Source: SZUA-229 sp964531165
GTDB taxonomy: Bacteria; Pseudomonadota; Gammaproteobacteria; SZUA-229
Length of the DNA: 21,814 nucleotides
Direction: 5' to 3'
NCBI GenBank assembly: GCA_964531165.1
Contig: CAZHEA010000054.1
Location: forward strand, 1-21,814
The position numbers were made by a program, and so were the translations under genes. Under the pieces are notes generated by a model, which was given only the letters and a program-made list of their open reading frames with translations, made no database searches and was not told the DNA's origin. Shown one piece after another: positions 1 to 7,104 of the stretch. Each line of letters opens with the position of its first letter. Within the stretch, counting starts at the first letter, position 1.

Positions 1-75
1 GGTCAAAATTTTAGTCTATAAGTTAAGGTATACTTTAAGTGTAAGACGAATAAATTGAAATAATTCGAAAACACA

Positions 76-90
76 TGGCACAACATCTGC
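76..90 (+). promoter_or_regulatory. Candidate sigma-54 (-24/-12) promoter upstream of rpoN
   Basis: The sequence TGGCACAACATCTGC matches the sigma-54 core TGGCAC-N5-TTGC at 9 of 10 defined bases. The invariant GG (77-78) and GC (89-90) are exactly 12 bases apart. Transcription would start near 101, about 50 bases before the rpoN ATG. This suggests that rpoN, and perhaps the genes after it, respond to RpoN itself. No enhancer-binding site can be judged because only 75 bases lie upstream. The promoter call is inference from a motif. Confidence 0.5.
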
Positions 91-150
91 ATATCATCGA
101 AAATTGCAGTACACTGTAGGAAAACACATAGACGTTTTAATCTAAAAAGA

Positions 151-1677
151 ATGAAGCAATCCCTACAATTACGTATCGGTCAATCACTCACAATGACCCC
201 CCAGCTGCAACAGGCCATCCGTCTGCTGCAACTGTCTACATTAGAGCTACAAACTGAAATTCAGGAAGTACTCGAATCCAACCCGATGCTGGAAGTTGAG
301 GAAGAAAGCGCCTCATCAGACCCGTTAGAAGATAGCAAGCAGAAAGCCGATCAGGGCAAAGAAGCAGATGCTAATGGTAATGATCTGAATGGTCAGGAAA
401 TAACTGACCTGCAAAATGATGCCGCGGCACAGGATGTAGACCTGAACAGCCAGCAGGATATGCCGGATGAGCTGCCTGTAGACTCACAATGGGATGATAT
501 ATACGAACCCTCCATTACCAGTAACGCTCCCTCCTCCGGTGATGATGACAAGGCGCGGGAATTTCTGGAAAACCAGAGCAGCACCGATTGCGCACTCGTC
601 GACCACTTGCTCGACCAGCTGCTGGTCACCACCATGAGTGACATTGACCGCACCATTGCACTAACCATCATTGACGGTATTGATGATGACGGTTATCTAC
701 AGGAATCAGTAGAAGACATTCATGCCGGACTGGTAAACGACCTGGAGATTGAGCTCGATGAAATCGAAGCGGTACTTAATTTAATTCAGCACTTCGACCC
801 GATTGGTGTCGCAGCACGCGATTTAAAAGAATGCCTGCTATTACAGATGGAACCCATCGACACCCAGAGTAACCCGTCTCTGAAGAAAGCCCGCCAAATT
901 GTAAAAGATCATCTGGATTTACTCGGCAATCACGATTACGCCAAGCTTAAACGTTATAACCGAATCAGTGATGACGAACTCGCACAAATTATTCTGTTTA
1001 TTCAGACCCTTAATCCGAAGCCCGGTGGCAATATCAGTCAAAGCTCCACCCAATACGTGGTACCGGATGTGTTCGTCACCAAAGAAGAAGGCCGCTGGAA
1101 TGTTCGCCTAAATGGTGATACCGCACCCAAACTGCGTATTAATTCGACCTATGCTTCATATATTCAGCGCGGCAAACAAAGTGACGACAACACTTTTATG
1201 AAAAACAATATGCAGGAAGCACGCTGGTTTATTAAAAGTTTACAGAGCCGCAACGAAACTTTAATGCGGGTCGCTACGTCTATAGTAGAACATCAACGTA
1301 CATTTTTAGACTATGGCGAAGAAGGCATGAAGCCACTGGTATTACGTGAGATTGCAGAGGAACTTGAACTGCACGAGTCCACCATTTCCAGAGTCACCAC
1401 CCAGAAATATATGCATACACCTAAAGGTGTATTCGAATTCAAATACTTCTTTTCCAGCCATGTGGGTACCTCAGATGGCGGGGAATGTTCAGCTACGGCC
1501 ATCCGAGCCATGATTAAAAAGCTGATTGAAAGTGAAGAACCCCGTAAACCGTTAAGTGACAATAAAATTGCCAACTTACTGGTCGATCAGGGCATAAACG
1601 TGGCGCGTAGAACCGTGGCAAAATATCGTGAAGCCATGATGATACCACCATCAAATGAACGTAAACGCCTGGCATAG
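151..1677 (+). CDS. rpoN: RNA polymerase sigma-54 factor RpoN
   Basis: This is the sigma factor that directs RNA polymerase to -24/-12 promoters and needs AAA+ enhancer-binding activators to open them. The protein has 508 residues (the E. coli protein has 477). Region I is Q- and L-rich (residues 1-50, starting MKQSLQLRIGQSLTMTPQLQ). A long acidic linker rich in D, E, N and Q follows (about 50-140) and accounts for the extra length. The core-binding domain comes next, then a helix-turn-helix (about 397-436, LREIAEELELHESTISRV). The RpoN box ARRTVAKYRE is at 485-494. The start is the first ATG of the conserved region I; the upstream Shine-Dalgarno is weak. It heads the hpf-ptsN-hprK-rapZ-PTS block, with hpf 25 bases downstream. 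A sigma-54-like promoter precedes it, so autoregulation is possible. Confidence 0.97.
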   Translation: MKQSLQLRIGQSLTMTPQLQQAIRLLQLSTLELQTEIQEVLESNPMLEVEEESASSDPLEDSKQKADQGKEADANGNDLNGQEITDLQNDAAAQDVDLNSQQDMPDELPVDSQWDDIYEPSITSNAPSSGDDDKAREFLENQSSTDCALVDHLLDQLLVTTMSDIDRTIALTIIDGIDDDGYLQESVEDIHAGLVNDLEIELDEIEAVLNLIQHFDPIGVAARDLKECLLLQMEPIDTQSNPSLKKARQIVKDHLDLLGNHDYAKLKRYNRISDDELAQIILFIQTLNPKPGGNISQSSTQYVVPDVFVTKEEGRWNVRLNGDTAPKLRINSTYASYIQRGKQSDDNTFMKNNMQEARWFIKSLQSRNETLMRVATSIVEHQRTFLDYGEEGMKPLVLREIAEELELHESTISRVTTQKYMHTPKGVFEFKYFFSSHVGTSDGGECSATAIRAMIKKLIESEEPRKPLSDNKIANLLVDQGINVARRTVAKYREAMMIPPSNERKRLA

Positions 1678-1702
1678 CCGGCATTGCAACTAAGGAGTCC
1701 TT

Positions 1703-2029
1703 ATGCAACTCAACCTAACTGGACACCACATAGAAATTACTGAATCACTTCGTAACTATGTAAATGAAAAAATGGAACGTATTGAGCGTCACTTCGACAA
1801 GGTCACTAATACCCACGTGATTCTCACCGTTGAAGGCAACCGTCACAAAGCGGAGGCGACAATCAATATGCGTGGTAATAATATTTTCGCCGAAAGCACC
1901 GAAGAAAATATGTACGCAGCCATTGACAGCTTGACGGACAAGCTCGATCGACAGGTTAAAAAACACAAAGAAAAAATAACCGACCACCATCAGAAAGACA
2001 CTGTTCCACCAGTGGATGACGAAGAGTAA
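1703..2029 (+). CDS. hpf: Ribosome hibernation promoting factor, short form
   Basis: This small protein binds the decoding and mRNA channel of the 30S subunit and helps form inactive 100S ribosomes in stationary phase or under starvation. The 108 residues match the HPF/YfiA (S30AE) fold: an opening MQLNLTGHHIEITESLRNYV, the NIFAESTEENMYAAID stretch, then a basic helix LDRQVKKHKEK. The tail is acidic (ending PPVDDEE) and the long-HPF dimerisation domain is absent. It is slightly longer than E. coli HPF (95) and shorter than YfiA (113). A clear Shine-Dalgarno AAGGAG lies at 1692-1697. The position between rpoN and ptsN is the classical one, so co-transcription with rpoN is likely. Confidence 0.95.
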   Translation: MQLNLTGHHIEITESLRNYVNEKMERIERHFDKVTNTHVILTVEGNRHKAEATINMRGNNIFAESTEENMYAAIDSLTDKLDRQVKKHKEKITDHHQKDTVPPVDDEE

Positions 2030-2044
2030 GCGGAAAAATACACC

Positions 2045-2536
2045 ATGGAAATCAGTCAACTAATTACACCTGAACGTGTTCAATGCCTGAGCGGCATTAG
2101 CAGCAAAAAGCGAGCCTTAGAATCTATTAGTCAGCTACTGGGTTCAGGTGCAATTGGCATTGATCCCACGGATATTTTTCACCAACTAATCGAACGTGAA
2201 CGCCTGGGCTCTACCGGCCTGGGCTATGGCGTTGCTCTGCCACATGGCCGCTTTCATGGTAATGATGATCAGGCCCCGCTGGATATAACCCTCGGCTGTT
2301 TTGTAAAACTCGAACAGGGTGTCGACTTCGACAGCCCTGATGCCAAACCTGCCGATTTAATATTTGGTTTGCTGGTACCCGAGCACTGCACTGATGAGCA
2401 TCTACAGGTTCTCGCCAGCCTCGCAAAAATGTTCAGTGATAAAGCATTTTGCGATCAGCTGCGTCACTGTGAAACCAGCCAAAGTCTGTTTGAAAACATT
2501 TCTGGCTGGACCCAGTCCCAACAAGCAGCTTCCTGA
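2045..2536 (+). CDS. ptsN: PTS IIA-like nitrogen regulatory protein EIIA-Ntr
   Basis: This is the terminal phosphoacceptor of the regulatory (nitrogen) PTS. In enterobacteria its phosphorylation state controls potassium transport, phosphate sensing and other targets by protein contact. The 163 residues equal the E. coli length. The conserved GYGVALPHGR motif holds the phosphorylatable His67, and the RERLGSTGLG segment just before it is typical of the fructose/mannitol-type EIIA fold. It starts 15 bases after hpf and ends 19 bases before hprK. HPr and EI lie a few genes downstream, so the whole phosphate chain is encoded locally. No linked EIIB or EIIC is seen. Confidence 0.95.
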   Translation: MEISQLITPERVQCLSGISSKKRALESISQLLGSGAIGIDPTDIFHQLIERERLGSTGLGYGVALPHGRFHGNDDQAPLDITLGCFVKLEQGVDFDSPDAKPADLIFGLLVPEHCTDEHLQVLASLAKMFSDKAFCDQLRHCETSQSLFENISGWTQSQQAAS

Positions 2537-2555
2537 GTGCACAGGTTAAACCGAT

Positions 2556-3488
2556 ATGGTTGAACAGATAACCCCTCTCGATCTATTTCATCACCTGCAA
2601 AAAAATATTGATATTAAATGGCTGGCAGGTAATGTACATGCAACTCGCCCGATTAAAGTTTCCCTGCATCTCAATCAGCAATCCACACTGGTGGGACATT
2701 TAAACTTAATTCACCCCAACCGCATTCAGGTTATTGGCATCACTGAATGGGAATATATTAAAAAGCAGCAGGACAGCATATTAAGAGATATTTTTTCACG
2801 TCACACGGCCGCTGTTGTTTTTTCAGATGCCCAGAATGTTCCCGAAAAAATTATAAAATTTGCCGATGAAAAAATGGTGCCGCTATTACAGACCGACCTG
2901 AACAGCGGTGATTTCATTGACTCCATTCGTTTTTACCTGTCCGACTTACTCGCAGAAAAAATCACCATTCACGGTGTGTTCATGGAAGTCATGGGCAGCG
3001 GCGTTCTAATCACCGGTGAGAGCAGTGTCGGCAAAAGCGAACTGGCACTGGAACTTATTACCCGCGGCCACCGCCTGATTGCTGATGACGCCCCCACATT
3101 TACCCGTATTGGCCCGAGCCTGCTCGATGGTAGCTGCCCGGAAGTATTAAAAAACTTTATGGAAGTTCGCGGACTTGGCGTACTCGACATTCGCGCCATG
3201 TACGGTGAAAACGCAATCAAACCCAATAAATATTTACGCCTGGTTATTCATCTTGAGCGCATGACCCCGCAGGACCAGCAACAACTTGACCGGCTGTATG
3301 GCTCGCGTGCAATTAAAACGATTCTGGGCGTACCGGTAACAGAACTAAAGCTACCGGTTGCCTCCGGAAGAAACCTGGCCGTCATGGTAGAGGCTGCAGT
3401 GCGTAATCACATACTGATAGAAAATGGTCATAATGCGAGTGATGATTTTATTCAGCGACAACAGCAACACATGCAGGACCAGAATTAA
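2556..3488 (+). CDS. hprK: HPr kinase/phosphorylase
   Basis: This bifunctional enzyme phosphorylates a serine of HPr with ATP or pyrophosphate and removes it by phosphorolysis. The 310-residue length is typical. The N-terminal domain (about 1-130) is followed by the catalytic domain. Visible there are the IHG catalytic histidine (H139), the Walker A GESSVGKS (154-161), the acidic pair in LIADDAP (D177, D178), and the family signature around EVRGLGVLDIRAMYG (203-217). The C-terminal KLPVASGRNLAVMVE segment is also conserved. HprK is best known from Firmicutes, but hprK linked to ptsN and rapZ is established in many proteobacteria, where its regulatory outcome differs because CcpA is absent. 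The likely substrate, HPr with Ser48, is encoded three genes downstream. Confidence 0.95.
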   Translation: MVEQITPLDLFHHLQKNIDIKWLAGNVHATRPIKVSLHLNQQSTLVGHLNLIHPNRIQVIGITEWEYIKKQQDSILRDIFSRHTAAVVFSDAQNVPEKIIKFADEKMVPLLQTDLNSGDFIDSIRFYLSDLLAEKITIHGVFMEVMGSGVLITGESSVGKSELALELITRGHRLIADDAPTFTRIGPSLLDGSCPEVLKNFMEVRGLGVLDIRAMYGENAIKPNKYLRLVIHLERMTPQDQQQLDRLYGSRAIKTILGVPVTELKLPVASGRNLAVMVEAAVRNHILIENGHNASDDFIQRQQQHMQDQN

Positions 3489-3524
3489 TAACCTTTAACA
3501 ACCTAAACGACAGTCTTCCAATAA

Positions 3525-4385
3525 ATGAAATTAATTATTATAAGCGGCTTATCCGGCTCGGGAAAAACAGTAGCTCTGCACACCTTAGAAGACGAGGGGC
3601 TTTACTGTGTCGATAACTTTCCTCTTGGCCTGTTAGCTGACTTTACTGACCATATAAACAGCCAGCAAATAAAAATTTATGAAGATGTAGCTGTCGGTAT
3701 CGATGCCCGCAGCGATGCCAATGACTTGAAACGTTTTAAGCAAATTATTGAAACCATAAAAAATAAAAATATAGAAGTAGAAGTCATTTATTTTCAGGCA
3801 GAAATAAATGAACTGATAAAACGCTTTAGTGACACCCGGCGTCGGCATCCACTTACCCGCAAAGGCATCCCCCTGGCAGAAGCCATCGATATTGAGCGTA
3901 ATTTATTAATGCCAATTTCTCAGGATGCTGACCTGTGTCTGGACACAACCCATACAAATGTTCACCAGCTACGGGCATTAGTGAAAGACCGTATTATTTC
4001 ACGGCCACCCCAGGAACTTTCTATTCTAATTCAGTCGTTTGGCTTTAAACATAACACCCCAACCGATTCTGATTTTGTTTTCGATGTGCGCTGCCTTCCC
4101 AATCCACACTGGGAACCCGCACTACGACCGCTGACTGGACAGGATCCGCAGGTACAGGATTTTTTCAAAAACCAGAATGATGTCATCGATATGTATAGCC
4201 ATATTCGAAATTTCATGGAATACTGGATACCTAAATTTGCCGAACAAAGCCGTTACTATTTAACCATCTCAATTGGTTGCACAGGCGGTCAACATCGTTC
4301 GGTATATATAGCAGAACAGCTAAACAACTATTTTCAGAAAAAATTTCCCGCCGTCTCACTTAGACACCGAGAGATGGAACAATAA
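3525..4385 (+). CDS. rapZ: RNase adapter / nucleotide-binding protein RapZ (YvcJ family)
   Basis: In E. coli RapZ senses glucosamine-6-phosphate and delivers the sRNA GlmZ to RNase E. In other bacteria the RNA partner is often unknown. The 286 residues match the usual length (E. coli 284). The N-terminal kinase-like half has Walker A GLSGSGKT (8-15) and YCVDNFPLGLL (27-37). The C-terminal half carries FDVRCLPNPHW and the ligand-binding loop GCTGGQHRSVYIAEQL. The protein ends LRHREMEQ, so the terminal basic cluster that contributes to RNA binding in E. coli RapZ is missing. It starts 36 bases after hprK and belongs to the same unit. Confidence 0.95.
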   Translation: MKLIIISGLSGSGKTVALHTLEDEGLYCVDNFPLGLLADFTDHINSQQIKIYEDVAVGIDARSDANDLKRFKQIIETIKNKNIEVEVIYFQAEINELIKRFSDTRRRHPLTRKGIPLAEAIDIERNLLMPISQDADLCLDTTHTNVHQLRALVKDRIISRPPQELSILIQSFGFKHNTPTDSDFVFDVRCLPNPHWEPALRPLTGQDPQVQDFFKNQNDVIDMYSHIRNFMEYWIPKFAEQSRYYLTISIGCTGGQHRSVYIAEQLNNYFQKKFPAVSLRHREMEQ

Positions 4386-4406
4386 ACGAATAAATAAATA
4401 AACTAG

Positions 4407-4430
4407 CGGAGTTTACTTTAGCCTGCTCCG
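4407..4430 (+). other. Weak intercistronic inverted repeat before the EIIA gene
   Basis: CGGAG (4407-4411) and CTCCG (4426-4430) are complementary and 14 bases apart. They lie in the 86-base gap between rapZ and the mannose-type EIIA gene, the widest gap in this block. No T-run follows, so it does not look like a terminator. It may be a small RNA structure or chance. Confidence 0.2.
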
Positions 4431-4471
4431 ACACAAAAACTAAACTGATTAAAGAAGAAAATAAAAAAATC

Positions 4472-4870
4472 ATGAGCGTCGGATTACTCCTTATCACCCA
4501 CCAGAATATCGCATCGAGTTTATTAGAAACTGCAAAAAAAATGCTCGACACCTGCCCATTAGCGACTCGCGCTCTCGAGGTACCATTAGACACGTCAGTT
4601 ACTGAAATTTTAAATCAGGCAAAAGAATATATAAACATCCTCGATACCGGTAACGGCGTACTTATTCTCACCGACATATATGGCTCAACTCCGTCTAATA
4701 TCGGCAAACAGTTAGGTCATGATTTTAACTGCACACTGGTAGCGGGATTAAACTTACCGATGCTGGTGCGCATTTTAAATTATCCCCAACTCAATATACA
4801 AAGCATGGCATTAAAAGCCGTTAGTGGTGGCCACGACGGCATTTTATTATGTGAATGCACTAATGAATGA
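4472..4870 (+). CDS. Mannose-family PTS EIIA component, stand-alone
   Basis: This single-domain EIIA of the mannose (PTS-EIIA type 4) family accepts phosphate from HPr. The 132 residues cover only the IIA domain; E. coli ManX has IIA plus IIB in 323. His10 in GLLLITHQNIA is the phosphoacceptor, and the LTDIYGSTPSNIG loop is the family's active-site segment. No EIIB, EIIC or EIID partner is encoded nearby, so transport is unlikely and a regulatory role is inferred. The HPr gene follows after only six bases. The upstream gap is A-rich and offers no strong Shine-Dalgarno. This gene is a regular member of proteobacterial hprK-PTS clusters. Confidence 0.92.
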   Translation: MSVGLLLITHQNIASSLLETAKKMLDTCPLATRALEVPLDTSVTEILNQAKEYINILDTGNGVLILTDIYGSTPSNIGKQLGHDFNCTLVAGLNLPMLVRILNYPQLNIQSMALKAVSGGHDGILLCECTNE

Positions 4871-4876
4871 AAAAAC

Positions 4877-5152
4877 ATGAGTGCAATAAATCAGGATATC
4901 GAAATCATTAATAAGCTGGGGTTACATGCCCGAGCTGCAGCTAAATTTGTTAGCATTGCATCCGCTTTTTCCAGTCATGTTGATGTTGAAAAAAATGGCC
5001 AGCGCATAAATGGCAAAAGTATTATGGGGGTAATGATGTTAGCCGCCGGTAAAGGCAGCTTTATCACGTTGCATATCGAGGGCGATGATGCGACAGACTG
5101 TGTAGATGCACTGTCAGCTTTAATCAATAATCGTTTTGATGAGGACGAATAA
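4877..5152 (+). CDS. ptsH: Phosphocarrier protein HPr
   Basis: This small carrier takes phosphate from EI on a histidine and passes it to EIIA proteins. In its 91 residues, His17 sits in the canonical KLGLHARAAAKF context. Ser48 sits in NGKSIMGVMML, which is the HprK recognition context of Gram-positive HPr (KSIMGVM). Both sites intact means it can be regulated by EI and by HprK. It starts six bases after the EIIA gene and ends three bases before ptsI, so the three are translationally close. It could equally be labelled ptsO/npr by position after rapZ; the adjacent EI favours ptsH. Confidence 0.95.
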   Translation: MSAINQDIEIINKLGLHARAAAKFVSIASAFSSHVDVEKNGQRINGKSIMGVMMLAAGKGSFITLHIEGDDATDCVDALSALINNRFDEDE

Positions 5153-5155
5153 TTA

Positions 5156-6925
5156 ATGTCTAACACACTTCAGGGTATCGGCGTATCAAAAGGCATAAGC
5201 ATTGGACCGGCTTATGTTTTTTATCGTGAGCTACCTGAAGTTTTAGAATATTCCATTTCTAAATATGATGCAGACGATGAAGTTAAACGTTTTGAAGTAG
5301 CACGCGAAAAAGCCCAGCAACAACTAACCAATATTAAAAATACTATTTCCAGTGAAACCCCTCACGACATCACCTTGTTTATTGACACTCATTTACTAAT
5401 GCTCGATGACCCGGTTTTATATGAAGATACGGTAAGCCACATTCGCGCCCGCTTATGTAATGCAGAATGGGCTTTGCAGGTGCAGGTTGAACGCATTGTA
5501 AAAGTATTTGATGACATGGATGATGCATATTTAAAAACTCGCAGAGATGACATTATTCATGTCACTGAACGAATTCAGCGCTGTTTAATGAATGCGCCGG
5601 AGTTTAGTGACGATGCGGATAAAACCGGCATTGAGAAATTAAGCGAACGCTTAAAAGATAGAATTATTGTCGCCGATGATTTAACCCCCGCCGACACCCT
5701 GTTAATGCAACATCAGAAAATTGCCGGCTTTATTACCGAATACGGCGGTCCCTTGTCGCATACGGCAATACTTGCCCGCAACTTAGGCATACCCGCCATT
5801 GTTGGTGTACACAATGCAAAACATTTAATTCAAGCTAATGAACTGATTGTACTGGATGGTAACACTGGAAAAATCCATTTAAATCCACAACGTAAAGAGC
5901 TCTCGGCTTTTAAAAGTTTAATCCGTGATGAACGACAACGACGCAAAAAATTATTTGATTTAAAAAACAAGCCTGCGCAAACAACAGATGGCTTAAAAAT
6001 CAGTTTACTCGGCAATATTGACCGGCCTGCCGACGTACGCATCTTGCGCCAACATGATCATACCGGCGTCGGTCTGTATCGAACTGAAATGTTATTTATT
6101 GAACACAATGACATGCCCAGTGAAGAAGAACAGTTTGAAACCTACCGCCGCGCACTGCGTTCACTTAAAGGTCACTTACTCACCATTCGCACCACCGACT
6201 TAGGTGCCGACAAAGAACTTGCAGACACGACCCAGCACGGCCCGCTCATTCATAACCCGGCACTGGGGTTACGTGCTATCAGACGTTGCTTGAAAGACCC
6301 GCAACTGTTGTTTTTACCACAGATTAAAGCTATTTTACGCACTGCCGGCTATGGCCCTGCCTGCATGATGATTCCTATGATCAGTTGTATTTCTGAGCTG
6401 GAGCAGGCTTTAGAATTAATAGAACAAGCCAAAGTGGAATTAAAATCACGCCGCGTGCGTTTTGATGCCAATATAAAAATCGGCGCTATGATTGAAGTAC
6501 CTTCTGCTGCACTGGTAGCAGATAGTCTGGCGCAGAAACTTGATTTTTTATCTATTGGTACCAATGACTTAATTCAGTACACACTGGCCTTTGACCGCAT
6601 TGATGATGAAGTCAGCTATTTATATAACCCGTTACACCCGGCGGTTTTAAAACTCATACAGATGACACTTAATGCAGGTGAGACACAGGGCATTCAAGTT
6701 TCTATGTGTGGAGAAATGGCGTCGGATACACAGTACACCCGCTTGCTACTTGGTATGGGTTTACAAAGCTTTAGTGTACAGGCCAACAGTTTACTGGATG
6801 TTAAGCATATAATTAATCACAGTGAAATCGCTAAACTACGCCCGTTAAGCGAACAAATATTAAACCTGACTAACCCCGCAGAAATTAAAAATTCGGTGGC
6901 TGAGTTAAATCGTCAGTTTTCTTAA
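5156..6925 (+). CDS. ptsI: Phosphoenolpyruvate-protein phosphotransferase (enzyme I)
   Basis: EI autophosphorylates with phosphoenolpyruvate and phosphorylates HPr, the first step of the PTS. The 589 residues are close to E. coli EI (575). There is no N-terminal GAF domain, so this is not the PtsP form. The HPr-binding and phosphohistidine domain holds His202 in GGPLSHTAILARNLGIPAIVG. The TIM-barrel domain holds GVGLYRTEMLF, IGAMIEVPSAAL, LSIGTNDLIQYTLAFDR and the catalytic Cys518 in SMCGEMASD. It begins three bases after ptsH and is the last gene of the first block. No convincing terminator follows it. Confidence 0.96.
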   Translation: MSNTLQGIGVSKGISIGPAYVFYRELPEVLEYSISKYDADDEVKRFEVAREKAQQQLTNIKNTISSETPHDITLFIDTHLLMLDDPVLYEDTVSHIRARLCNAEWALQVQVERIVKVFDDMDDAYLKTRRDDIIHVTERIQRCLMNAPEFSDDADKTGIEKLSERLKDRIIVADDLTPADTLLMQHQKIAGFITEYGGPLSHTAILARNLGIPAIVGVHNAKHLIQANELIVLDGNTGKIHLNPQRKELSAFKSLIRDERQRRKKLFDLKNKPAQTTDGLKISLLGNIDRPADVRILRQHDHTGVGLYRTEMLFIEHNDMPSEEEQFETYRRALRSLKGHLLTIRTTDLGADKELADTTQHGPLIHNPALGLRAIRRCLKDPQLLFLPQIKAILRTAGYGPACMMIPMISCISELEQALELIEQAKVELKSRRVRFDANIKIGAMIEVPSAALVADSLAQKLDFLSIGTNDLIQYTLAFDRIDDEVSYLYNPLHPAVLKLIQMTLNAGETQGIQVSMCGEMASDTQYTRLLLGMGLQSFSVQANSLLDVKHIINHSEIAKLRPLSEQILNLTNPAEIKNSVAELNRQFS

Positions 6926-7104
6926 CGTCGCTCACTAGTTCCTTGCACTAGAAAACAATAAACTTCGAAAAAACAAACACTTAATCGCCAGCCTTTACAA
7001 CTGTATATTTCTCCGTAAAAGCAGCGCAAATTTCTTTTTATTACCTATACTCACTAGATACCTAATAATATTAAATGATGTAAAAATGGGCTGGATGAAA
7101 TTAT

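Noticed and set aside
1..150. Possible end of an lptB-like gene before rpoN
   Set aside because: lptB commonly precedes rpoN, but no reading frame here can be recognised as its C-terminus, so nothing was annotated.
6926..7104. Search for a ptsI terminator and a clear chemoreceptor promoter in this 179-base gap
   Set aside because: Only a weak CTAGT...ACTAG repeat and a lone TATACT are visible. Neither supports a confident call.
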